This document shows, piece by piece, positions 22,431 through 35,237 of a stretch of DNA of 64,000 bases. Position 1 is the first letter of the stretch, and each line of letters begins with the position of its first letter. The notes beneath the pieces were generated by a model. The model was not told where the DNA came from. It searched no databases and was given only the letters and a program-made list of their open reading frames with translations. Made by a program: the position numbers and the translations under genes. The DNA lies in contig JADNYJ010000150.1 of the NCBI GenBank assembly GCA_015501075.1, forward strand, positions 35,117 through 99,116, written 5' to 3'. Origin of the DNA: Gymnopilus junonius (lineage: Eukaryota > Basidiomycota > Agaricomycetes > Agaricales > Galerinaceae).

Positions 22431-23338
22431 CTTAAACTGTACTCCCGTCCTCCTTCAGACGAATTATTACGCTAGTTACCAGTATCAGCGCGGATGAATG
22501 GAGAAGACGAGCCGATGAACAACCTTGAGTCCAACGAAGAAAATTGGGTCAGGGGTTACGACTAGATACCAGGGCTTTGATGCAGGAATTTTAAGAGATG
22601 AGAGGACGCGGCAAGGAGGGTTCATCATGGTTAAGTTGAAGGAGGTGTACACAAGTTGGGATCGAAGGTGCCATGTGCCGTTTGTAGGTGTGTCTCAGAG
22701 CTTCTTGTGTTCATGTTGTCCTCATGGGCAATCATCGCTCTATAATTCCTAGAACACGAAGCACGCATACCTGAAAATATTAGAGCTAAGCTGTTCAAGG
22801 TGAAAACAGACGACCGCTCGAATGTGTTCTCAGCCAGGTTTTTGTATTCCGAACTGGCCGTCCAAGTGTTATCTGTGTAATGACTCCAGAATGACTTGTG
22901 AAAATTCACTCACAATTAATTAAATATGATGCGTCTATTTAACGATTCCCTGCTTGTTTCCTGCGAACATTAACCAATAAAGCGCTGAGACGCCGTTATG
23001 ACTGGATATGGCTCGTAGCGCCTCATTGGCGGCCTATTTTTAGCATCCCGAGCGGTGAGCCAATCACGGGTATTATCAACCAAATTTCCGGTGTAGAACT
23101 TCAATTGGCCTCCACACCTCATTCACTGAAATCCACGAGCGTGTAATACAGCTCCCGCACTGGCCTGCTGACCGTCAGTACCTTCTGGGGGATTCGCGGT
23201 AGCACATGATACGATGTGACGTTTTACGGATGCAAGGTTTCTCCTTACATGTGATTGTTATCATTGCGCAACGGTCAAAAGGTGCACCTATTTAATCTTT
23301 TCTTTCTCTTATCCTTTCCCTGAAACCAGTACCAGACA
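22431..23338. other. Intergenic stretch before the small conserved gene
   Basis: About 0.9 kb. Short open frames on both strands (up to 92 codons) have no recognisable motif. CCAAT-type sequences occur at about 22,970-23,100 (aaccaata, gccaatca), upstream of the gene that starts at 23339. Confidence 0.35.
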
Positions 23339-24062
23339 ATGGCTGTCCCAGCTGACCTGACCGTTCTCGATATCTCTGGCAAGTATGTTATGGTGAGTGT
23401 CTCACGATCAGGGGAGAAATTGTTAAACGCAACGTACAGAACAAGACGCTCTCCGACCAACGTACTGACGAGATCCTCCAATTGCAAGGCGTCGGCTGGT
23501 TGAAGCGAAAGGCCATCGCCTATGGGACTGTGACCCTCCTTATCAAACACTACAAAGACGACGATGGTGTCGAGCACATCGACATCGAGCAGACTCTCAC
23601 GGGAGGTATACCTGGTACCAGCGAGCGCCGGACTTTATGGTGGAAGGAACGAGAAAACGAGGACCACTTATTCGGTGCCGTCAAGGGCAAGTCTAGGAGA
23701 GTCAAGCCCACAGAGCTCAATATTCCATTCCTGACGACTGATTGGACACCTGATACCCTGGAGAACGGCCTCATCCAGTCTTACGTCGAGAGCGACACTC
23801 CCAAGAGTGGCACTACTTGGATCGCTGACCAGGTGTGTTATATCCGACTGGGCTTCTCTCGCGTTTCATCATGTTGACGTCCGAATGTAGACCTGGGGTA
23901 TCGAGGAAATTAACGGTGAAAGGAGATATGTAAGGCATGTCAAATTCACTGGACCTGGAGGAGAAGATATCGAGGCCAAGCTCGTCTATGATTATTGTAC
24001 GTCCTTTTTAATCCTCCTCCATGACTTCAGTTAACCTGATCTTTGTAGTGGGTCCTCAGTGA
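23339..24062 (+). CDS. Small conserved fungal protein, lipocalin-like in character
   Basis: Four exons, 23339-23392, 23440-23832, 23891-23996 and 24049-24062; total 567 nt, 188 aa, all junctions in frame with GT-AG introns. It begins MAVPADLTVLDISGKYVM and contains NKTLSDQTDEILQLQGVGWL, a series of beta strands (VTLLIKHYKD, HIDIEQTLTGGIPG), TLWWKERENEDHLFG, SDTPKSGTTWIADQ, GERRYVRHVKF and a C-terminal YDYLGPQ. The pattern and length match a protein widely conserved in Ascomycota and Basidiomycota that I believe adopts a lipocalin/fatty-acid-binding-like barrel; its ligand is unknown. No signal peptide, so probably cytosolic. The small last exon encodes only the final residues. Confident as a gene, not as to function. 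Confidence 0.85.
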
Positions 24063-27000
24063 CCACGATGTACATCAATATTTATACGAAGACTATTTTG
24101 TAACACCAGCAAGATATTTCATTATTCGCTTGAAATGCGCCTCTATATTAAATTTTCATTTGGCCACGCGACAGTTGCTTCCGTCTCCGATCTGGTTCTA
24201 TCTTTGCAGAACGCCTTTAAACGCCCGATGTACATATTTCGATCATGGCATTGCCCAATCACGAAAGCATGCCCTAGTCTCTACAACGATTACTTTTTCT
24301 GACTTGTCCTCTCCAGGTTAGCGCCTATTTACCTTCCGCTTTCTGTCAACTCTTATTTTCCGGTGAATGCGCACTTGACGACCTGCTTTGTTGCCTCGGC
24401 CCTAACTTCGTTCCTTTCGTTAAGCACATAATACAGTTCTTCTACGTGGTAGTTCCATACTGGCGCCGGAAAATTCTCTGAACAAGATTGCGAATCAAAC
24501 TGTCCGACGCCTTGCCGACGCCTCCGTTCAGTTGCTATCTGTTCACTTTCCCTCTTCAGGTTTGAGCTCTGTGGCTTATGGCGCACGCCTCCTGATATCG
24601 GCCTTAGTATGACCATGCATGGCCGTGCATGACCACTCATTAGGAACAACCATCATCTGCACTTCATCACCATCTCCAAACTTTAAGGTCACCTCTTTCT
24701 TTAGAATGGTGCTGCCAACAGGGTTGCGAAGCGGCCCCTACAGTACGTACTCTCTCCGCTTCAAGTTTGTTCGATCCTACCGTTCGGCGTGCAACTTAGA
24801 GATTCTTGTCCTGCGTTTCGACGGTCAGATACTGATCGGTTTTATTGACCCATGTGGCATTTCTGAAAGTACAATTTTTGCCACCTGGAAGGGAACCATG
24901 GCCCTTGAAGAAACATAATTCTGCAGCAAGCCAACACCAGCAAGTCAATATGAGACTGTTTCTTCCTCCTGATCACCCTCCGCAGACTGATGCAATTTCT
25001 TCCTTGTAAATACGAACTACCCATCTTATTTAGCCATTCTCTGCACCAATGGGTCCATCAGGCTTTAGTCACTCGGGGTATACTACCATTATTGGAACCT
25101 CCGAAAAATCCAGGGGAATTTGCGTGTTTCATCACTATTTCGACGTCCATGTATTTTAGTTCCAGCGCGGATGTCACGACGCGAGTAACGACGGTGATTA
25201 GCTTTCTTTCCTTCGAGAACGAGAGACTGAACTGTCACTGTCATTGTCAACGGCCTATACGGGCGTATCATGTAAAATATTTTTGTCTTCATCTCAGGCT
25301 CAAGCCGACAGCGCATGATGGGTTCCTCATATTTATTTGCATACAGGGGGGAAATTTCCCTTGACATAACTGCGAACTTTCCATACCATGGCCCACATGG
25401 TTTTGGTACCTGTTGACCGGGAAAGGGAAGAAGACTTGAGAGGGCATCATAACTCCGGGGTCAGAAACGTGTCCTAGAGCCGGGGTGATTTCACTTCAAG
25501 AATCTGGCTCTCTCGCTATGTATGTAAAAGTAAGCAAAAACATCATGATCCTGATCGTTTTCTCAGTCCTACGAATGCATCACATTCTACATCACATCTA
25601 CATCAGCTAGACTCACCTCTGTGAAAATTTGCCCATTTCCCAACGTTGAATTGCCGTGAAGCCCCAACTGAGGAAGCCCCTTCGTTTGACGGTGTTTTCG
25701 ACCCCCCGCCCGCGCTAGCTCTAGCTCATCTAAGCCTTACGAGCTTATCGTATATGGTGATCTTCATCTCCATTCGTTATTTACTCTATGATTCGGATGG
25801 TGTCGATGTCGATGGCGAAATTTCTTGGAGTAACTGGAGCTCATTCCGGACTCGGATTTCTGATTGAATATTAATCCATCATGACCAGAATACCTTCAAG
25901 ACAGGAATAGAGTACATAAGTAGTAGTCCAGTCATATTCTCTCATGTTGTCCGGACGACCAGAGAAGTAGAAGCACAGGCTGGAAATACACCACACTCTA
26001 CCATCTATGTATTTATCAGCAAAAGGCTGGAGTATCAACCTGTTCAATCTAACCGCGTCAGCCATCCTTTTTAGGCGCAACCAACCAATTTAGATAACGA
26101 GAAACGGAACAGACATCCGATCGCAAGTCGGGCGGATTCCGGAAAGATCCTCGCTTATCTCCTGCACCTTGTCCTCCGACCGTCATCGATTCAGCCACCG
26201 TCATCATGATACTGTCACACATCCCCCCCTCCTCCCCAATCTGTATTCCTCTCCTGAACCTCCTTCACGTTCAACGTTGACGTCTACTTTCACATCACAG
26301 CCCCTTCAGGCTTCCTGTTTCCGTGTCTTGCTTGCTTCCCGTCATAACTATATGCACCATACTCCTTCCGTTCCCCTTGAGACAGTAGACTCTTCCTCCA
26401 TCTTCCCGCAGTCATGGCGACCATATGGGAAGGGGGTAGGGAACGCCAGTGGTTTTGGTTTCCGTATGGGACAGGTGTTTACTATCTGTTATCAGATCTT
26501 GTTAGATCCGTTCATACTTGGAGTCTGAATCTTAATCTATGCCCTAAGGAGGCTACTTACTTGGACAATGGGCATCAGTAAAAGCACTCTGGGTGGTTAA
26601 CGTAATTCTGGGAACGTTACCTTTATTTACCCCATGGTACCTGCACCCAGGATTTCGGGCCAATCAGCTACTGGCTTTGACCCCCTAGAGCTCAGGGAAG
26701 GCGGAAGCATACCTGTCTCCGGGGCTCCGTTGTCAATATCTCAGCGTTACTTCAGTGATATGTTAATAGTGACTTGCCCTAGCAAGGACCAAGCAGACAC
26801 CGACATCTGTGCAAGGCTTCAAACAAAGATCGTCCTGTCTGCATAGCCTGTAGTAATAGTGTGGCACATGGTGCGATTTGAAGCCCCACTTATTCTTTCG
26901 AGCCTTTTGAACTTGAAGGGGGGCCTTGGAGTCTGTCTTTCTGGCCTGTCTGTCGATCGGCGGGTATGCGGTACTATCCTCAACGATCGACACTCGTGTG

Positions 27001-28949
27001 CACAAATACACGATCTTTCTAGCTATTAGTACTTATTTCCGAGGACTTTGAAAACTTCCCAATACCTTACTTCAAAAAAGCCTATCCTCGACTTGTCAGC
27101 GCGGGCGGTTGTACTACAGACATAGAGCGTGACTGTGGCGCACTGCCGCCCAGTCCGACATGCATATCGAATTCTGGAAAGAACTAAAGAAAGGCTGGAA
27201 TCATTCCGAGTCACTTGAAGGGATAGTAGGGATGGACGTAAGATAATCCGACCTTTCTTGGTGCCTTGGGCTCTAGTACCACCCAAGTCTCCGACCTATA
27301 TGTATACTTTACATATGGGCTCTAAATCACAAGTTACTCGCAAGTACTCAAGTACAGTCATGGCTATTGAGTGGCGTCTGACTTGTAATGTGTACTTGGA
27401 ATATTATGTGACCAGGAACTCATGGATATCGATAGAGGGAGGTGGAATGGAATTCTGGAATTTCTGACCTCGAATTCCCATTCCTAGCGCTTTCACGATT
27501 GCCTGGCCGGCCCACTGTCATTGAAAATTGAATCCTGATTTTTGATTCGAAGTAATGGACATCGATCCGTATCGTCTGCTCTAATACCTTTGCCATGCTA
27601 CTCGATAATTAACCCGAGTGCCTTACTTAGACTAGACTAGTATTAACACGTATCCCATTCATAGTCGCACTGGACTTTATACCATTTATATATAACCACC
27701 ATACCTAAGTCAATCCGAAAAAAAAACAGTCAAGGCTCAGAACTGTCCAAAATAGGACCCGACCAACTTGAAGTACCGACGTCATCGAGCGCGCTAGCAT
27801 CGACGTCAGCGTCAGCGCTCTTCCGAATCCAGAGCTCTTCTGCTCTTCTGTACATGTCTAAATCCTGAAATCGGCGCTATCATTCGTCATTCATTATGCT
27901 CGTGCTTATGCATAAGTACTAGTAGCATGGAAGAGCATATGCAAGTAGTTATAGGTAATTTTTAGTATTCAAGCGACATTAATATTTCAGTGTCACGGAT
28001 CACTCACTTCGAATTCCCATTCAGCATCTAGGCCCTGGAAGCAGGAAGCAGGGAAGAAGCCAAGGCAAGATGGTTAAAAAAAAGTCATAATTGTTCATGT
28101 TCATGCCCGCTGCTCGCGCAACGTCGTCCAATGGGAAGGTTGGAATATTGATAACGCCGTCATTCCATTCCAGTTCTAATTTTCATACATACCACGTATC
28201 CCAGAACCATTCTTAGTATTTACATACTTATCCTCTAGTAACCTTCTTATTTAGAAGTATCCGAATTCAAGTGTTTAAAGTAGGTGTTTCCATTTCGAAG
28301 AGAGAGTAAACCATACAACAGACAGACAACAGGCAGGTAGAGACTAGTACAGAAGCAATTATAGAGTAAATGCTATACTAACTAGCTAAAAAAAAAGTTC
28401 GTAAAAGATCATGATATGATAAGGCAATGGCCAAGGAAACCAAGGAAAAAAGGGAGGTGGGGGAGGGAAAAGAGTCAACCCAAAATAAAACTGGGCGGGC
28501 GGGCAGATTGGAGGTTAGATGAGAAAGATGGACATAAATAACTTGTGGCCCAAAAGATAACGGAAGGTGTAGTGATGGTGATGAGGAGGATGAACAACAG
28601 AGCACAAATGTGTGATGTGACGCGATGCGATGAGAGTGAGTAAGTACGAAGGCGATATCAGATACAACGAAGGAGGTCGTGAATGTGAGTGGGTTGGGTA
28701 AAGCGTACAGATGGTATAGTAGGTAGACAACAAACGAGCATAGAGCAAGCAAAAGTACAAAGCATATGAGGATGGAAGAGAGGAACGAAGAGAGGAAGCA
28801 AAAGCAAAAGCGGGAAGCTCGATCGGTCTTCCCAATAATTTTAACGAAAACAAAAGAAAAAAGGGAGCATGGAGAGAACACTGAAAAAAGAAAAAGAAAA
28901 GAAAGGTCCGGTGTGTAGAGAGGTGTGTCGACATCGTGCAAAAGCCAAT
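24063..28949. other. Gene-poor region of 4.9 kb
   Basis: Open frames are short (at most 124 codons) and carry no motifs or paired paralogues. The 3' third (about 27,500-28,400) is AT-rich. From about 28,390 to 28,930 the plus strand is strikingly purine-rich (long ga/ag runs), just beyond the stop of the minus-strand gene at 28950, so it may be that gene's pyrimidine-rich 3' untranslated region. No transposase, reverse transcriptase, LTR or tRNA was recognised. Confidence 0.5.
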
Positions 28950-30049
28950 CTAGGCAGCGCAGTCGACCATCTCCCAATCCTCGCCTTTGACCACCACCCA
29001 GGACGCCGTCAACACAGGCCCAGCAACGCCACTCGAACCCGACACCAAACTCGTCGGCGCCGCATTGCTGCTCGTGACATCCGCCATAATCACATCGTTA
29101 TCCCTATCCCTCTCCTGTATCGTCTGATCAGCGACGATCTTCTCCAGCTCCCTAGTTGCATTCATAATCGACATGGCGAGTCTCGGGCCCATGTGCAGGA
29201 CGCGCAACCCCTCGGGACTTCCACGCATGCGCATCTTGATCGCGGTGCGATAGAGGTCGGGCTCGGGTTTTGAGCGGGGAAAGACGGGGCGGCCAGGGAG
29301 AGGATGTTGGGCAGGGTTGAGTGGGGAGGAGGAGCGTTGGGTGCGGAGGACGGGGATGGGGCAGGAAGCGGACGGGAGGGTGAGTTGGGGCGGGGTGCTG
29401 GGGGCCGCGCGTTTCTTGGTGTAGACGGGGGTGAATAAGGGTGTGGATGGTATTGAGGGGGTGGTGATTATGGCGGGTGGGGGAGATTTGCGGGGTTTGG
29501 GGTTAAGCTTGGGTGGAACTGCGGACTTGGATGAAGAGGCTGCGGGTTTGGATGGTAGGGGGATGGTGGGGGCAGCAGTGCGTGGGGGCGTGACCTCAAG
29601 TCGAGGACGCGAGGTGGTAAAGTCAAAGTACTCGGAGTGGGTACGAGTGAGGCCTTTCGAGTTCCTGCGCAGCCGCTCGTCCTTGTGGCGCGAGAGCACT
29701 CGATAGCACTCGGCATCTCTGGTCTTGGTGGTGGTAGTAGCAGTGGTAGTAGCACATTGGTAGAAGATGGAATGGAGAGCAAAGTCTCAGTGCGGCGAAG
29801 TGGGGAGCCCATGGGGGAAGACGAGGTGGCGACGCGGGGTGCCTTGGACGGACGGGGGCTGGGAGAGAATAAAGTAGAGTCACACTGGGGGTAAGAGAAG
29901 GAGGATGTGCGCTTCCTGAGGAAGGAGGACTCTTGGAGGGGTATTGGGGCGGGAAGGGGCTGCTGTACAGGGACATTTGAGTCGGGAGGAAAGGCTGCGC
30001 TTATAGGGCCGCGAGGGGAAACAAACGGAGAATGCAACCGTCGAGTCAC
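28950..30049 (-). CDS. Proline/serine-rich uncharacterised protein with conserved C-terminus
   Basis: Starts at 30049 with MTRRLHSPFVSPRGPISAAF, then low-complexity Pro/Ser sequence with SPMGSPLRRTETLLSIPSS. Coding then continues in another frame as DAECYRVLSRHKDERLRRNS, EYFDFT, Pro-rich linkers, MRMRGSPEGLRVLHMGPRLA, AMSIMNATRELEKIV, an acidic NDVIMAD and finally SWVVVKGEDWEMVDCAA at 28950. The switch falls in an act/acc triplet run near 29,720-29,745, so it is either a very short intron or an indel. I recall similar proteins with the same arrangement (an LRRTETLL start and an EDWEMVD end) in other basidiomycetes, but no function. Largely disordered; perhaps regulatory. Confidence 0.62.
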
Positions 30050-31665
30050 ACCCCTATGGCCTTAAAACAATCCATTACCTAAGCCTCATTGTGACTCTGT
30101 CACACACACACCCGATTCAGCGGTCAATCTAGATCTCTCTTTCCCCACATGCTATTGTCAACAATCAAAGATCCTACCTCGACACAAGCACCCATCATCT
30201 TGATTCGGATTGCAATTTTGGCCTTTTTGTTTGATGTCACTTCAAACGGCCGTCCTTGTCGAGAAAAAAGCTGCCTACCCAGATTGGAATGTGAGAAGAT
30301 ATCTTTTCAAACCAGAGTCTAGCAAAGATGATTGAAGCAAATTGAAAGACACCGAGGAGAAGCTGCCAACTATTTCTCCACAAGTGACCACACCACCGTG
30401 CACACCGCATCGTAGCCCACTCTAGAGCTCTCAGCCTTCGTATCCTTATCACGGGGCCAACCTTCAGCCTCGAGTTTTGAGTCAACTAGACAGGCAGTCC
30501 ACATTGCCAGGCATGAAGGGCGGTGCTTCACTAAGCACCAAGTATGCAGGCAGGCAAGGATTCCCTTCCGACATCCGTGCACCACGCTCTCAGGCCTAAG
30601 AGCCCAATAGCGAAATGATCAACATGTAAGTAGCTGGATCCTGGTTGGTTGAACTAGTGACGAGTGACTCGACAACAACCTTATGGTCCGGTGAGGCAAC
30701 TTGCCACTGAGGCGTGTGGCGGCGTCGGTGGTGCCAGCGAAGCGTGCGATACTTTTACCGTGATTAGGAGGGTACGGCGCCGGGTATCGGTGAGCACTGA
30801 GCCGGTGGGCAATGTGCATTACGCTGCGTATTGTGCTGACTCTTGACGGCACAGCCATGGTCGGGTCGGATATCGTGTGATCCCGACGTGTCAAATGACG
30901 TGAGGCGCATCAGCGCGGATACCCATATATGGGTTGGTTAGGCCATGGGCCATCCTGCTATCCTTGGGCGGCGGAGGCGGAGGCGTCTTGCCATGCCACG
31001 CCGCCACACCAGTAATTGACTGCGCACGCCGCTTTGTTACAAAGAATGACTTTCACCGTAATAGTTCCAGATGGGGCCCATTCGATTGAGGCCATGCCGT
31101 GTCACACCTCTTTTCAATTGCGGTATACCTAGTGCCATATCCGAGCTGTCGAGTTCGGATTCGGAGCCATTCAAGGAACGAGTTGAAAGGCAAGGACAAA
31201 GCGGAGGCTACGAAAGGCGTTAATGAACCAAATTAAAATGATCACAAAAAGGGAATACCTTTTCCGGCATAATTGACCAAGAACCCCATGCAATGATGCA
31301 GGGTATTGTTCATCCATCGTTCATCCACGTCGACCTGTATGACCGCATACCAGTGCTTTACATTTTCAGAGTTACAAAGGGCTTGAAAGTTTCTTGATAA
31401 GCTTTGTCGGGACTCGGATTCGGATTGGGGGATTGAGAATGACGAATGTCGAGAGAGAGAGTATGACGAAATCGAAATCGAAATTGGATCGTCGGGACCT
31501 TTCACTCTTGCTTCCTGCTTTGGCCTTTTGTTTAATTGAGGGGTTCACTTCAACTTCAAAATCCGTGTGACAGGACAAAAGGATGGCCAGATCAGGTTAG
31601 GAACAGTTATCATTATTTGAGTAGCCAGTAGCTAGTAGCCAATCATGATCACGTCCGGGGGACCA
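30050..31665. other. Gene-poor stretch, left of the tandem duplication
   Basis: About 1.6 kb with only short unsupported frames. Presumably the promoter of the minus-strand gene ending at 28950 lies at its start. A tcggattcgga motif occurs near 31,150 and 31,420 and again inside the second repeat unit at about 32,180. Confidence 0.4.
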
Positions 31666-32362
31666 TTAGCCTTTAACAAGGGCTCCGAGTCGAAATTGAC
31701 AGCGCTTGCAAAATGCAATAGATTCTGCCAGTTGAAAGAATAAGAACAAAACAAGAGGAATGTCCCAATCAGGCTATCCGGGGTGGTAATGCCAGTCGTA
31801 TGTCGCTTGTGGCGGTTTTCTTTCAAAGTCGAGTTCGGAGCCGCGAGTAGTTAAATCTGCAAGAACAAAAAAAGGTTAACCTGATTATAATTACATGAAA
31901 TGTGAAAGGGTGTACCCCCCAGAATGAACACGAACAATTAACACTTATAACCCAGCGAGTGCACTCATTGGAATTTGGTACCCCATATCTGCCAGCCCGT
32001 CATTCCGGTTTAGCCTTTAACAAGGGCTCCGAGTCGAAATTGACAGCGCTTGCAAAATGCAATAGATTCTGCCAGTTGAAAGAATAAGAACAAAACAAGA
32101 GGAATGTCCCAATCAGGCTATCCGGGGTGGTAATGCCAGTCGTATGTCGCTTGTGGCGGTTTTCTTTCAAAGTCGAGTTCGGATTCGGAGCCGCTAGTAG
32201 TTACATAAATCTGCAAGAACAAAAAAAGGTTAACCTGATTATAATTACATGAAATGTGAAAGGGTGTACCCCCCAGAATGAACACGAACAATTAACAGTT
32301 ATAACCCAGCGAGTGCACTCATTGGAATTTGGTACCCCATATCTGCCAGCCCGTCACTCCGG
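31666..32362. repeat. Direct tandem duplication of ~345 bp
   Basis: Unit 1 (31666-32009) and unit 2 (32010-32362) are head to tail and nearly identical along their whole length, both starting ttagcctttaacaaggg and ending in gcccgtca.tccggt. The offset grows from 344 to 354 bp because unit 2 has a 6-bp duplication (attcgg) and a 4-bp insertion (cata) near 32,180-32,205; otherwise only scattered substitutions are visible (for instance cacttat against cagttat). Units contain no convincing gene. High identity implies a recent event. Confidence 0.92.
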
Positions 32363-33676
32363 TCGATATTTCAATTGTCGACAACGATCATTGAGAAGCC
32401 TTCAATGTTCCTGCCATAAATGTGACTTCAAGTTGAAGTGCTTGCTCGGTGCTGTGTGGGCAGGTGCATAGTATGCATACGCGGGAACGAGGGACGAGGG
32501 ACAAGAAATTGAGTCAGAGGGAGAGACGGGTAAATGAAGGGTTGAAAGTTGAAACCAAAAAAAAAAGAAAGCAAACACCAAAAGAAAAACAAAAGGCGAG
32601 AAAAACCAACCCTGAAATGATTGAACTTTAGGGTGATGTTAACCCGTTGACGTGAAGCCAGCGCCCGGAACTTGATATATAGAATTTTTTATTTCAAGTT
32701 GCGGATCTAATCTAATCGCTAGGTATAAGGATTGTAATACATATGTACTTCATGTAATAAGCCTACATACTGACCAATGATGTACGCCGCGGCCGTGTAC
32801 CTCTGCGCTTAAGGGACAGGGAAAGTGTTCCATGTCCGATACTCGAGTCGTTGGTGCGTTTGTGATGACCGACTTGCAGAGGGGGGGAATTCTAACTAGC
32901 GCTCAGAGATAATCCCAATGATTATTCCTTCGCTTGATGGGCGGTGTATAGAGTTGAAACGAAGTTAGATAGATACCTGTTGCCACATCCATGTTTTTCA
33001 GAATGGGACTGCACTGAGTTAGAAGTTCAGAGCTGCGACATGCAGTTTCGGAATCGTAGATGCGACAGGCGGTCGACGGAATATAAACCAAGGAACAAGA
33101 CAAAACTTAGTTCCGCCTTGACTGTTACCTACTATTACATATCGGCGTCCAGAGCCTTTCCATGGGATGGGCGTACCGACGGTACCCTGCGGCCCTCACT
33201 GCCCTCGCTCATTCTTCCTCCAGCCCATTTGTCCTTGTTCGTACGCCCTCGAGTTGAATCTCTTCCGTCATGGTCTTTCCCCTGCCCACGCCCCACTGGC
33301 ACGCCCAAGCGCAAGCCCCGCCACTGTCTACAACTCGCCATTTGTAAGATAGGGATTATGAGCTTTTGAGGAAGGGAAGCATGTAGGAAGATCGACCACT
33401 CAGAGGATATGCATTATTTATTGTACAGTAAGATATATTCAAGGTATGCTACAGAGTCATAAGTACGTAGGAAAGTAAATAGGTCAAGTACGAAAAAAAC
33501 GTACACCATAAAAGAGGGTATCATTGGTATAATTCGCGCATTGTCCAAGAAGGTTGTACATGTTTTGCATTTGGTTTCGTCTGCATGGTTCGAACTGGAA
33601 AGGAATCAAGGGACTGGACAAAGCTGAGCCTGGAATTGGCGGGGAGTAAAAGGAGCTGCAGAAAGGGGAAGGGAGA
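32363..33676. other. Gene-poor stretch, right of the tandem duplication
   Basis: About 1.3 kb. Contains an A-rich run (about 32,550-32,610) and short unsupported open frames. The last ~200 bp precede the stop of the DUF4112 gene and may be its 3' untranslated region. Confidence 0.4.
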
Positions 33677-34694
33677 CTAGAGGAAGAGGGACCAAGATGA
33701 CGGAAGGAAATCTTGAATGAAATGAAGGATAGTAATCGACGCGTTTGCGCAGTGTGGGTCATCCTCATTCTGTTGAATGGAATGCATTTCAGGACGTTGA
33801 AGGTCCAGGAATCCCTCCGACATGCTCGACAAAACGGCTTTTGTCTCCTGGAGGTGGCGGACGAGCTCAGAATCCACAGGTGGAGTCTTCGACTTCCTTG
33901 GGCCAAAGAGACTGAATGAGGTCTTCTTAGTATGATTCGACTCAACCATGGGCGGTGGAACATCTGCCATTGGTCTTTGAGCTCGGGTCCAGTCATTCCT
34001 GCTCCAGGTTGATCTGCCCGACATCGTTCTTGCGGCGATTTGTAGCTGGGTAGTTGGGGCTTGCCCTTCTTGTTCTTCCTCTTTCCGAAACCAAACCATC
34101 CCGAGGATTCTTCCTCCTGGTCGGCAGACAATCCCATCTTGATGAATTCCTCGCCTCTGATCCTTAAAAACTCTTCTACGAGAGCAACATTCCTGGAATT
34201 GGCCTTGTAGGCAGCCAGAAATACGTCACCGACTAACGGAACGAGTCCCACTCCTGCGCTCACAGCATTGTTGAGCAACATGCGCCGAAGAAGCCAGCCT
34301 GGAATGTCAAGTTTCTGCGCTGGGCGTATGACGAGGAGGTAGTTAATCCCGATGTCGGCAAAGTCGCCCACGAGGGGTATTAATCCGACTATGAAGGTGT
34401 ATCCGAAACGCATGCCCAAGATAGAAAATCCTTTGTCGAGATAGTGCGCACGCGACATAAGTTTGCGCAGGATACGCGCATCTCGTTTTGAGAGGCCTGG
34501 TGGGAGAGCACGCTAGAAAAAAAATGAAATTTCTGTCAGTACTCATAAAAGTGTTATATGGAGTAAACAAACCTTTCTGCGTTCTGCTTTCCCCTTTCAG
34601 TGGTGTATGTTTCATATAGAGGATCCGCAGGAGCATATTGTTGAAGATGTTTCTCGAACAGCCTCTTCCCAGTTTTTCCTAGGAAAGCATCCAT
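33677..34694 (-). CDS. DUF4112 membrane protein
   Basis: Exon 1 starts at 34694 with MDAFLGKTGKRLFEKHLQQY and reads APADPLYETYTTERGKQ before an intron; exon 2 continues RALPPGLSKRDARILRKLMS, then FSILGMRFGYTFIVGLIPLV with GDFADIG, and LDIPGWLLRRMLLNNAVSAG with VGLVPLVGDVFLAAYKAN. The paired GLIPxVGD / GLVPLVGDxFDxxxKAN signatures define DUF4112, a family of small membrane proteins of unknown function in bacteria and fungi. The tail is basic and disordered. The reading frame with natural composition changes in the linker near 34,030-34,090 (to ADVPPPMVESNHTKKTSFSL, ending at 33677); the original frame would instead run to 33484. So the C-terminal end depends on an unresolved intron or indel. 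Confidence 0.75.
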
Positions 34695-35237
34695 GTTAGT
34701 TGTCTAGATAGGTGGGTATCTGGAGGAGGGAAATGAGTGGAGGTTACGGCGAGAGAAAGTTGGTAGTTTATATAATGGTGGGGCGGAACATCGTCACTGG
34801 CGATTACCCCGCCTTGAGGCACCACACGGACGGAATCGAGTCTGAACGAGAGCAGGACGAAAAGAGGCGATGCAGTCGTGATGTCATTGCTTGCAACTTT
34901 GTTTACCAACAGCCCCCGGCATACCCCCGCTGGCGACACTGCTTTCAATGGCATCGTCAGGGAACAACGAATATATTCTCCAGTACTTTCTGAAAGGTTC
35001 TATGGCCTGAACACCGTCGATGTGTAACATCTACCCATTGGGTTGCCAGCTTGGGTGGAATCTTGTTCCGAAGCAAAGATGGGGCGTGTCATCTGAATTC
35101 CCCGCCAGTGGCAGCCAGCTCTTGACAAGGAACTCATCATGCAATTTGAATGGTAGATGTTCAAGGATTTTTTCGTAAGTTATGTTTGGAATCAATTTGG
35201 AAGGCATCGCTAGTTAAAGAGGTAAGTCTTGATTATT

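Noticed and set aside
28378..28977. Antisense open frame of 199 codons rich in Ser/Leu/Phe
   Set aside because: It only reflects the pyrimidine-rich strand; residues are repetitive SSL/FF/CF without motifs, and it overlaps the 3' flank of a real gene.
32449..32631. 60-codon Lys-rich frame
   Set aside because: It derives from an A-rich low-complexity run.
33484..34458. 324-codon single frame for the DUF4112 protein
   Set aside because: Its C-terminal half has low-quality composition (RRLHLWILSSSATSRRQ), while another frame has a natural sequence, so the single long frame was not taken as the full product.
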